Source: Isochrysis galbana
Lineage: Eukaryota; Haptophyta; Isochrysidales; Isochrysidaceae
Length of the DNA stretch: 64,000 nucleotides
Reading direction: 5' to 3'
Assembly: GCA_018136815.1 (NCBI GenBank)
Contig: CM030932.1
Location: 7,331,628-7,395,627 of the forward strand
Shown here piece after piece: positions 1 through 9,217 of this stretch (position 1 is its first letter; each line of letters begins with the position of its first letter). Position numbers and translations under genes: made by a program. Below the pieces are notes generated by a model. That model made no database searches. It was not told the origin of the DNA and saw only the letters and a program-made list of their open reading frames with translations.

Positions 1-1190
1 ATGACCAGCAGTCCAATTTTGGTTCGCGTGATGCCACCCTGTGAAGATGGAACGCCACCCTGTGAAGAGTGAACGGGACACCAGGAGGCCTCGGCGCTTT
101 CGGTTCCTCGAGCGGTGGAGATGGCACCAGATTGCATCTGGAACAAGGGAGTGACCAGCCGTGCCAGCAGGGACGAAGTAGAATTCCCAGTCGTCGTAAT
201 AGAATAACGGAAGGTGTTTGGGTAAAAGTTTCCGTTCACCTGGGGCGACTGTGATTCGTTGCTGCACCGTTCGGCCGCCCCCCCGCGCGGGGGGGGGAGA
301 GGCCAGCAGCTCGTCCGTCCGCGAGCGCCCAGCGGAGGGCTTCCCCCACGGGGCCCCCCCCTCTCGCGAGGTGGGGCGAGCGGAGGGAGGCCTCATCAGC
401 TTTCCCCCCGCGCGGAGAACGGCGGGCGGAGTCGTCCCCGGAGCCCTTTTCTCGAGGGGAATATTTCCCCCCGCGCGGGGAACGCTCGGCGGTCCTTCTT
501 CCTGGTGCGTGGGCGGGCCTCTTGGCGGTCTCCCCGCGCCGGGGGGAAACTGCAGCGTCCTGACGGCGCCCCGCGGCGTTTTCCCCGCGCGGGGGACGAT
601 CTGCGATTCCTGGAAATCGCCCGCGGCGTGGGACAGAGAAGACAGGCGGGCAGTTTTCTGCCACGATACAAGCGGGGAAGACGGGCAGTTATGCGAGGGG
701 GAGATCGTATCTTGAACCGTCGAGATCGAATCTTCCCCATAGCAATGGCAGTCTTCCTGCTCGTGTTGAGCGAGTTGTGGAGACCATGCCGGCCCGGGAT
801 GACCTTTCCGCGTGATGGCGTCCGGGGGGATTCGACGAGGATCGTCCTGCCCGGCGCCGTGGTGCAGAGCGGACGGCCGTTGCCTTCGCCGCACGACCCC
901 CACAGCCGTAGAAGTAAGAGCTGAGGGGTGCTTGGAGTGATTCGATGTGGTAAAGTGTCCTTCCCACCCTTGAACTGGTGAATGCTTGCGGATCTGGTAT
1001 CGGCCACCACTGAAGAATTTGTGTAGACTGACCATATTGTCCAGGTCCCACCAGTTGTGGGAACGTGTGGCCCGCTCGGCAGCCACAAATTCGAAGGAAA
1101 GATTTTCATCGAATGCGTCGAGTCCATTCGATGATGTGTTGCACCCTTGAGCGTCGACGCGCGCGCTGGTGTCATGGAGATTGCGGTGAC
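1..1190. other. No recognisable gene; GC-palindrome-rich stretch
   Basis: Open frames exist on both strands, but their translations are Arg/Pro/Gly-rich and look like products of base composition. Between about 280 and 600 there are at least five occurrences of a CCCCGCGCGGGG-like palindrome, often flanked by TT and AA, at irregular spacing. Similar palindromes occur at 62440-62510, downstream of the chromovirus at the right edge, so this may be decayed LTR or 3' flank of that element type. That link is an inference. Confidence 0.4.
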
Positions 1191-1209
1191 CTCTCGGCGG
1201 GGGTACCAC

Positions 1210-1380
1210 GTTAGAACTTATAGCGTCGTATGACATCTTGTTAGCTAGCATGCCTAGCCACATACACCGGACGAGCCATGCGCCAACCGCGCACACCCCC
1301 ATCGCGGGGTAGGGGCTCCGTTGCCGTCGAAGGGCTACGGTCCCGCAGCACTAAGGTTATACTAACACAACAATAAAACT
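1210..1380 (+). repeat. Dispersed LTR-like repeat, copy A
   Basis: This begins with GTTAGAACTTATAGC and continues through ACATACACCGGACGAGCCAT to an ACTAAGGTTATAC segment. Parts recur at 11993-12046 (first 50 bases or so) and at 48046-48220 (the later part, including the ACCGGACGAG block and the same ending). It lies 240 bases upstream of a gag-like fragment, which suggests the LTR or leader of a Ty3/gypsy relative. No second LTR was found to prove this. Confidence 0.55.
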
Positions 1381-1622
1381 CTGACGGGTTCCTTCTTTGC
1401 TCTCTCTGTTCACCCACCGTGGCTTTCGCTCCCGTGTTTATTACGTGTTGCCCTTGTTTATGTTAGAAAGTGGTGTGGCGTGTCTTCGTACGCACCCAGC
1501 AGCCGTCGCAGCGCTCTGCGATCGAAGCCATGCCGTGACCCCTCGTACCCTTGAGCCCCTACTGCCTTGTGTGTGGTCTCTCGCTAGTAATCACCCACTA
1601 GAGAGTGACTCAATCTGTTCCT

Positions 1623-2453
1623 ATGGACCCATCACCGCCCTCTGCACTGCCAAATTCGCCCTCGCCGCCGCGCGCGGACCCCGTCACCACTGCACCCGTG
1701 CCCAAGCCTTCCCAAGTAGCTTCACCCGCTACCCAAGTCGATAGGCCGCCTACGGACGCGTGGGTTGCCAAGGATGGAGTCTCAGGAGCCTTACCCGGAT
1801 CCTGGGAACAGTCCATCTCCACAAGTACAAACTTCAAACCCGCGCCTTCGGCCGGAATCAAGGAAAAAGTCTGCAAAAATTCTGCCGGGGATGACCTTGA
1901 AAGCCTTCTGTCTTCTCCGAACGACGACTCGCGAACCCTTGGGGCTGGCGAGACGAGACTTGCACCATCAAAACCGCCTCAAAGTGCTCTACAAAATGCT
2001 TCCCAGGAGCGTCCTGAGACTCTCGACCGCTCGGCCGTCGTTGATTCAAACGTAGAGGCCACTCCTGTGGACGCTAGCCTTCAAGTGCCCGAGGACCCCG
2101 AATTGACCACAGCTATGTTGGGGCAATCTGAGCTGTGGGAGGAAGACCCTCTGCCTAGCATCCGGTCCAGCCCAACCCCAAGTGCCGCAAGCGAGCCAAA
2201 ATTGCCGGCTGAGGCCGCGTTTTTCGCTCTCCGGAGCCCCGCCTACAGAGACTACGCTATAGCCCCTGTTCCACTCCAGGCACCCGTCACGTCATGGTCC
2301 GAGAACACCATCAAGATCGGTCGAGGCGAGGCTGGAGCTACTAGGGCGGAGGTCAAGGAGCTCCATGAAATGGTGCATGAACTCCATTCATCTCTTCTCA
2401 AGGCCCAGGAGCGTGAGCTAGCCCTCCGGGACGAGCTCTCCCAAGCTTTTTAG
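1623..2453 (+). pseudogene. Gag-like fragment of a Ty3/gypsy relative
   Basis: The open frame from the ATG at 1623 gives about 276 residues ending at TAG 2451-2453. Its N-terminal two thirds are Ser/Pro/Ala-rich and disordered in appearance. Near residues 203-217 it has LRSPAYRDYA, and near the C-terminus a heptad-like helix with LHSSL and LRDEL. The intact gag at 25011-27728 has the same two landmarks in the same order (FRSPAYRDYA, then LHSSL and LLRDQV in a coiled coil). The match stops where the coiled coil ends, and the capsid and Cys-rich parts are absent. I read it as the N-terminal end of gag from a diverged relative, truncated at 3'. A short host gene is less likely. Confidence 0.65.
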
Positions 2454-3242
2454 TAGGCCGGTCACTCACGCTTTTTAACAACTATTTTCCATCCCTCCTG
2501 GGTGTCCAAGGATTCCCCAGGGACCCCCCTTACCTGCCCCCCTCCCCCCCCCCCCCCCGCGAACCCCCTCTACCCCACGAAAATCCATGGCGTCGGTGAG
2601 TGACTCCCCCGCCTTGTCCGGCCCATGGAGGTCTATTTTGGGAGAATGGGAGGATTGCGCGCGTGAGGGAATCAAAGCAGTGAATGTCGGGCGAATCCCC
2701 ATAAGAAACGCGGAGGTTCCGCGTCGGCCGATCGCCGGCTGTCGGCCTCGCAATGGCTGCCAGCTGGTGAGGAGCCCAAGCTCAAGCGCCTCGCGAGGGA
2801 TGTGGGAGGTCCCTGGTGGGTCGCACGCTCGATCTCGAGGGTCGCACAGTCCGGTAGTGACATATCCCCGCCCATCGCGCCGCAGGCATACGATAATTCG
2901 ACACGGCCCGACCTCCATGAGGCCGGCCCCTGGCCATGGATCTGCAGAGCTTCGGATACGCTAAATGGAATGGTAGCGGACCGCTGTGGATATAGCGATG
3001 CTCTCCGTGCCGGTATTGGCGGGTGTGGGGTGAGGTGTGTGCGCGTGTGCGCTGAAGCTGGTATCCCTATCCCGGGCTCCACTCAGCTTTAAATTATAAC
3101 TACTAACTAGCCTCCACTAGGGGTCCGGGGGTTTCGCAGGAGGCCCACTGCCTGCCACCGCAACGTTCCCCCTCTCGGGAACCCGACCCCCCCCCCCCCG
3201 GCGCGGAAGAAAAAGGCGTCGGTGAGTTTATCCGCAGGACAA
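2454..3242. other. Intergenic, homopolymer-rich, no gene seen
   Basis: Poly-C runs occur at about 2540-2560 and 3185-3200. Two short similar blocks reading GGCGTCGGTGAGT occur at 2589 and 3213. Open frames on both strands have no recognisable domain and no splice-supported extension. Confidence 0.4.
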
Positions 3243-3282
3243 TTAACTATAATTAGCGGCAATACTTTTATAAGTAGGAGGC

Positions 3283-4427
3283 CAATGGGGGCCTCGCGCA
3301 CCCCTCTCTCCATCGCAGGCACCCCCTGAGTGGGCCTGCACAACCAACCTCAGCCCCTGCCTGCTGAGCTGACACCAATCTGGCCCAGACCTTCGCCGAG
3401 CGCGCGCCGCGCGCCGCACGCACTCGCCTGCACTGGCCCTCGCTCGTACGGACCCCCCCACCACCGCCACCGAGCCACAGACCACCGAGGCCGCCAAGAG
3501 GGCACCCAAGGACAGCGAGGCGAGCGAGGGAGAGGCAGGAGAGGCCAGGGGCACTGCCCCAGCCTCCACTGCCCCCTGAGCTGCCATGGCTGGCCCTCTG
3601 GGGGGCCCCCCAGAAGGGGGCCATGGCGCGCGCCATGCAGCACACGCCCGTAGGAGAACGAAGAGAACGACGGGAAAAGAACGACAAAAAAACGACACGA
3701 TCCGGCTCGAGAATAGGTAAGACAACCGCCCGTTTACGGTATATCAACGGGAGGACATTCCGCGCGGCGCCAGGCGGGTGGGGGGCGGGTTGGGACAGGC
3801 CTTTCATTTCTATCTCTGCAGACAAACGTAAACGCGAGCGTCGCTTACCTTATTTTGTCTCTTCGTTTTGTGGACCCCGCCTCTTGGGTCGTTCTTCGTC
3901 TGGCGCCGCGCTTTCGCCGTGCCCGCCTGTCACATCGGGTGTCGACCTGTGAACATATCGTAAACGGGCGTGAGTATTACCTTTCCTCGGACCAGATCGT
4001 GTCTTTTTTTTGTCGTTCTTTCCTCGTCGTTCTCTTCGTTCTCTTCCGGCGTGCGATGCCCGCGCGCGCCATGGCCCCCCTCTGGAGGGACCCTCAGGTC
4101 TCCCAGAGAGCCAGCTGGGCCAGCTCAGGGGGCAGTGGAGGCTGGGGCTGGGCCCCTGGCCTCCCCTGCCTCTCCCTCGCTGGCCTCGCTGGCTCTGGGT
4201 GCCTTCCTGGCGGCTCGGATGCTCTGTGACTCAGTGGAGAAGGGGTGGGTCAGTGCGATGGGGAACATGTGCAGGCGAATGCGTGCGGCGCGCGGCGCGC
4301 GCTTGGCGGTAGTCTGGGCAGGAATGATGTCAGCTCAGCCCCTGCCAGCAGGCAGGGGCTGAGGATGATTGTGCAGGCCCACCCAGAGGGTGTCTGCGAT
4401 GGAGGAGGGGGGGAACCCGGCCCCCAT
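3283..4427. repeat. Large imperfect inverted repeat built from non-LTR 5'-end sequence
   Basis: The left arm (about 3283-3750) and right arm (about 3957-4427) are reverse complements at high identity over roughly 450 bases, around a loop of about 200 bases. Shared landmarks include GTGGGCCTGCACAACC on the left and its complement on the right, a GCGGCGCGCGGCGCGCGCT block, and a TCGTGTC-poly(T)-GTCGTTC block near the loop. Each arm starts at its outer edge with ATGGGGGCC pointing inward. The loop carries AGACAAACGTAAACGCG, which recurs (complemented) in the 5' leader of the non-LTR element near 55410-55435. This suggests two 5' fragments of one retroelement family in head-to-head orientation, or a fold-back element. 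Confidence 0.7.
4332..4364. repeat. Perfect 13-bp stem-loop
   Basis: CTCAGCCCCTGCC, a 4-base loop, then GGCAGGGGCTGAG. It sits inside the right arm of the inverted repeat. In the left arm (about 3350-3370) one side of the stem is shortened. Confidence 0.6.
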
Positions 4428-4452
4428 GACCCTATCAGTTTTACTGATAGTT
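4428..4452 (-). repeat. Stem-loop preceding retroelement ATG
   Basis: On the minus strand, CTATCAGTAAAACTGATAG forms a short stem with an AAA-type loop and is followed directly by GGTCATGG. The same arrangement occurs at 16484-16515 and, less perfectly, at 46583-46612. Confidence 0.6.
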
Positions 4453-5260
4453 TTTCGTGTTCTGGGGTATAGGCGATGGCGTGAGTCGGTACCGTGAGTG
4501 CGTGGTCCTTTATAGCTAGCGGTAGTAGCCTGAAACTTCAGATGTTTTTTTTTGTCACGTGATGTCTACCTTCCTTCTCAACCAGCTAGATACCGACCGT
4601 GACGAACTAGCGTGCATGCAAATGCTGCTTGCTGGGTACAAAGTACAAAGGGTTGTGTCACGGAACTAGGCCGATGTGTCTGTGCTCAGGTGTCTGGAGG
4701 AAGGGGCGACTGTAGTGAAATGGTGTTTTGTGTCCGCTTAGCGTTTTCGTACATAACGTTAAGCATGTACTAACATTCTAACATAACAGTCTGAGTGAAA
4801 ACAAAACTATCACATGGCCCTCTTTTGACGGAACGCGACTTGCGGTGGCGAAAGCGGAGGGCGTTTGAGAAACAGTGGAAAACACTGTTTTTGGCCTCCG
4901 AATAAAAACACTGTTTCTGTCTTTCACATCTACGATCACCGCATCACCGCCCTAGTTCTACAATACATTCTACATCAATAAATTACTCGAGAATTTATGG
5001 GAGTGAGCGCTTTTTCCCGCCTAAATCCACCGCCCCTCCCCTGACGGTATCTCCATCTCCAGTCTGCCCGCCCTGCTCTCCGCTCTCCTCTCCTCTCCCT
5101 CCCTCTTTTTCACTCTCACGGCCCTCTTTCTTCTGTTTATCTCCCTCCTTTCTCTCCACCCCTCGGTGCATCCGATTCTCTCCTCTTCACCAAATCCTCT
5201 CCTTTCCCTCTCCCTCCTTCCTGCCTCACTGCCCGCCCTCCGGCGCCCTCTCTTCACCGC
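4453..5260. other. Intergenic region upstream of the GTPase gene
   Basis: No gene is evident. It holds a dispersed-repeat segment (4790-4850), a palindrome AAACAGTG-GAAAA-CACTGTTT near 4871-4892, and a strongly pyrimidine-rich tract (CCCTCTCCTCTCC-like) from about 5030 to 5230 just before the start codon at 5261. The tract is a plausible leader or core promoter of the downstream gene, by position only. Confidence 0.45.
4790..4850 (+). repeat. Dispersed repeat, copy A
   Basis: TCTGAGTGAAAACAAAA, then GGCCCTCTTTTGACGGAACG and CGACTT, recur in the same order and spacing at 16115-16170. The sequence beyond the match differs. Family unknown. Confidence 0.6.
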
Positions 5261-7202
5261 ATGTCGCTCTCTGGCTGGCGCCGCTCGCCTCCGCGGTCCG
5301 GGAAGCCGTCTGCGGGCTCACCTGCCGAGCCTAGCCGGAGCGCCGAGCCGCCTCTCTCGCCCAATGAGCGCATCCTCAGAGATATCCATACGCTGTACGG
5401 CGAGGCGTCCCCTGACGAGCCGCGCCTCGCGCCTGCCCAACTCCGCCCACGCGCAGAGGGCATCATGCCAATCTGTGCCAAGCTGGGGATCGACTGCATC
5501 GCGCCCAGGCGGAAGATCAACGTGATGATTGTGGGTGCGTGCGCTTGCACGCACGCACGCCCCGCACGCATGCATACTAGCTGAGCTGGGGACGTGGGTC
5601 ATGTAGGAAACCACTCGGCGGGCAAATCGAGCTACATCAACTGGTACGTGGGAGAGCACGTTCAGACAACGGCGGTCGCGATCGAGACGTCGGGATTCAC
5701 CTTTTGCACCTCGGGCAAGAAGCGTGACACACTCAAGGGCCAGGCCACTCTCCAGCTCTTCGAACACCTGCGGCATGAACTCAAGCCATACACACCGGGG
5801 ATCTACCATGGTCTTCAAACTGAGGTATCTACGTCCAAGGAGCGCAACTTCAACCTCGTCACCTTCATCGACACACCCGGACTCGTCGACGGTTCCTTTC
5901 ACTATCCATTCCCTGTTGAGGATATCATCGTCTCAATGGCAAAGCATACCGACCTCATCTATATTTTCTTCGACCCAATCGGCCAGGCATTGTGCGATCG
6001 CACCATGAACGTCATCGAACGGCTGAACGAACGCCACGCGACGCGCATGCGCTACTTTCTATCCAAGGCGGACACGGTGAGCCGCTGCCGCGAGCTTGCG
6101 CACGGCGGTGCACGAGCCGAGGTCGATGGCTGGGTGCCGGAGGCGGGAGCAACGCTTGGCTGCTGTTCGGGCTGACAGCCGAGGTGTGTGTGACGGGGCG
6201 CGCAGCTGTGCCCACCCTACGCCTGGCTGCCTCACGTGGCCGCTGGGCTGCCCTCCTCAGGTGCCCCTTGAACGTGACCGGCAAAAAGTGGTGGTGCAGA
6301 TCACGCAGAACCTCTCGTCGCGCATCCGCAACAAGCACGCCTTCGAGCTCCCGTGCCTGTACATCCCTGACCAGTCCGCTCCACCCTCTAAGGTGCGCGC
6401 TCAGGCCAAACCGCTTCCCTCCCAATCCTTGCGGGTACCAGATTGGGCCGGCTGCCCCTCGCGAATCCTGCGCACTCCTACTCACGCGGGCCGAACGCCT
6501 CTCCTCGCCACTCTCCTACCATAGATCGACAACGCGATCGACCGCACCTGCGACGAGATTGAGTCGACCATCAACCAGAACGTGCAAAACTCGCTCGACA
6601 AGCTCGAGGAGGACTGTAAGGCTGTCGCTATCAAGATAACCACACTGCTCGCTGAGGACGACGATGCGCGCGTCCACAATTGGAGGGCGGCCTCGTATGG
6701 CTATGGGCTCCTTGTCCTCTCGCTGCAGCCGCTGGTGCTCGCCCTCTTTTATACCATGCACCGGCTGCGGCTGCCCATAATGGAGAGGGCGAGGACGATG
6801 GCGCCACAGCTCTATGCGCTTGCCATCTCGCTGGGCGAGGCGCTTGTCGAACCACCTTCGCCGTTGGCCGTTGCCGCCGGTGCCGGGAGCACGCCCGCTC
6901 CGGGCGACGAGGCCGACCCTATGGATGTGACGGTTGGTGCGGCGGCGACGGCCTTTGCCGCGCAGACCGCCGCCATTCCGGAAGCGGCTCTCTCCATGCC
7001 TCAATTCTTGGCGGCTGCGGCGGCCGTGTTCCTCCTCTTACAATTCGCCTCGCGCTACGCTCGCCAGTACAAGCCACAATTCTCTAGCCGCGAGGCTTCC
7101 AATCTGCGCATGACACGGGAATATGTCACTGGAGAGATGCTCGAGCGTAAGCGCAAGCTGTATAAGCTCTACCTTGAACAGTGCAGCTCAGGTGTAAGCT
7201 GA
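5261..7202 (+). CDS. Membrane-anchored dynamin/EHD-like GTPase
   Basis: Four exons keep one frame: 5261-5534, 5607-6076, 6261-6392 and 6525-7202, with GT-AG introns, giving about 517 residues. The first intron splits a Gly codon inside the P-loop, which spliced reads GNHSAGKSS (residues about 92-100). The G3 motif is FIDTPGLVDG (about 178-187) and the G4-like motif is LSKAD (about 240). IETSGFTF lies in the switch region. This layout is that of the EHD/sarcalumenin-like branch of dynamin GTPases, which bind and remodel membranes. There is no EH domain. The C-terminal half has a Lys/Asp/Glu-rich helical stretch and two hydrophobic segments (about 350-371 and 453-470), so I infer an integral membrane protein with a cytosolic GTPase head. 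The start was chosen as the first ATG after the pyrimidine-rich leader; an upstream start cannot be excluded. Confidence 0.85.
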
Positions 7203-8070
7203 GGACAACCAAAGCATGTTGCCTACACAACCTTGGCTTCGGTGAGAGCCCACAGGGCGCATGGCCTCGCTCCTCAGCCGCGCATGCGTGGCCGTCTCTC
7301 TCGTGATCGTGCGCAGCGGGTGAGAGGGCGGATTCGTGGTCTTCGCACGTAGGGCGGCAGGCTCATTCCGTGTTGCGTGGCGCCTCCACATCTCGACTGC
7401 GGTGCCACATGTGCGCGCCATGTGCCCCAATGAAGCCATGTTAGGTTGCCACATGCGTCTTCCTCGTGTGGCACACACGTATGTGTGCGGTGCACATCAT
7501 AGGATAGGCCCATCTTTCCTGCGTTATTTCTGCGTCGCAAAGAGGGCAAAGGAGCCGGTGTCATATCGGGTGTGCCGATATGCGAAATGTCCAGCCATGT
7601 CCCCATTGAGCTTAGGTACTAGTAAGTGGTTATATGGGGTTATCGCCCTGGCACTATCGCAGTGACCAGGGCGGCCGAAAGGAGAGAGAGCAACGCCATC
7701 GACCATCGATCGTGCTCTCCTCGCAACCGAACCGGATAAATTCCTTCTTACATTCTCCTGCACACCACGCTACTACTACTACTACTATCAAGCACACATT
7801 CACAGTAGATACCTAGAATACTAATGTGAACAGGTTTGGCGCAGATCGAGGGGGAGGAAGAGGAGAGATAGAGGATAGAGGGAACAGGAACAGAAGAAAG
7901 CGAGAAAAAGGCTCGTCGCCTCTCCTCACATGAAGGGAAAAAACGATCTGAAGATTCAGGGCTACACACCTATCGCTAGACATCAGGATATTCTACTACT
8001 ACTACGCACGCCTGCGCCTGCCATCGCCCTTCTCTCCCGTCCATCAGGCCGGAGGGGTTGGTCAGAGCGA
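7203..8070. other. Intergenic, no gene seen
   Basis: Sequence downstream of the GTPase gene. It contains a short CTA repeat (about 7768-7788) and purine-rich DNA at 7845-7915. Open frames on both strands are short and have no recognisable motifs. Confidence 0.4.
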
Positions 8071-8074
8071 TGGG

Positions 8075-9191
8075 CGATGGGCCGGCCACGACAGGGCAGT
8101 GTGCCTGCGGGCGAAGCAGGCGGGCCTGTGAGGAGAGGAACGAGTCAGCAGGGCAGTGTGCTCCTAACTAGCCATCAGGCATGCCAGAAGGTGCGTGCGG
8201 GACTTCTATAATAGTAGTATGCATCTATGCGGGGGTATAATTTCTCCCATGTTTGGGTGGTGCATCGGGACTTTTGATGGCCCGCACCTTGAAGGGTGGG
8301 TGGTTCCTCCCCCCGGAGCATGGGAGGAGTGGAGAGAGAGGGGGCTCGTGCCCCCCCATGCCCCCGCATGGGCGACGCGGGGTCAGGTGCTGGGTATGGC
8401 ACACACAGGCCAAGGCCGGGCGGGGGGCTCGCGCTGCGCGCGCGCTGCTCGCACCTGGCTTCTGGCGCTCGTCTGCGCGCTGCGAAGGGGGGGGAGTGCG
8501 AGAATGACCTGGAGGCGAGCGCGGCGAGCGTGAAGGGGCACATCGCGGCAGGCAGCGTGGGGGGGGCTTACCTTTGGTGTTGGCCGCGTGAGTACACCCC
8601 TGTGGCAAGCTGGGCTGCCACAGAGGAGTGGGGGAAGGGGGGGGGGAGGGGAGCGGCGCGCGGCGGGCCTCCGCAGCCGCTGCAGCGGGTAAGTCCCCGG
8701 CACCCGGGGAGGAGATAGCCGCTGGAGCGAGCCCTTATTGTCACTTTTTGGTACCAGATCTCCCACTGTGCTCCCGGGAGATTTCCATCAATCTGAAAGA
8801 CTTCAGCGTATCATACCGCTGGCGAGATACCGACTTTCGAGGGGCTTGCTATGGGCACTCGAGCTCCTCAAGCGCCTTGAGGAAGACATTCCTCGATTGG
8901 CGGGGCGGAGTTTTCATATTCAACTCGCCAGCGGTCCGGCCTCTTCAGCAGAGGGGGGGAAATGCTGCGCGGCGTACAATACAACAACGCCAACTAGCCC
9001 CACCCGAGCGCACGCTCCACGACACCATCAACCCTGACGCTTTGGGTGCTTGCACCCGCTTCCCCATGGGCAAATGCCCAATGAATGTCAAGGGGAAGCG
9101 GTGCAACCGCTCCCATAATTGCGAGAAAGCGTGGGCGGACGGAGTATGCCTAGTCCCATGCTCGTTCCCTCATACGGACGGCATCCCGTAG
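8075..9191 (+). mobile_element. Fragment of non-LTR retrotransposon
   Basis: Two parts support this. First, 8075-8330 resembles 60600-60750 in the same orientation (GGGCAGTGTGCC, CATCAGGCATGCCAG and GGGTGGTTCCTCCCCC blocks) and its complement at 60140-60310. Second, the frame ending at TAG 9189-9191 encodes a Cys/His-rich segment at about 9050-9185 (CTRFPMGKCP, then RCNRSHN, then CLVPCSFPHT). It parallels the CCCH-type segment just upstream of the endonuclease in the element at 52505-55480 (CARFTQGLCL, RCNLSHE, CTIRCHLHPH). No reverse transcriptase or endonuclease follows. I read it as a 3'-truncated or internally deleted copy. Confidence 0.6.
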
Positions 9192-9217
9192 CTAAGCGCC
9201 CCAAGGGTGTGCCTTGA

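Noticed and set aside
280-600. CRISPR-like array of palindromic repeats
   Set aside because: Spacing is irregular, repeats differ in length and are GC-palindromes, and the surrounding genome is eukaryotic.
396-1175. 259-codon minus-strand frame as a gene
   Set aside because: Arg/Pro/Ser-rich, overlaps an equally open plus-strand frame, no motif.
3243-3825. Minus-strand proteins across the inverted repeat
   Set aside because: Compositional frames in GC-rich repeat DNA, mirrored on the other arm; no recognisable domain.
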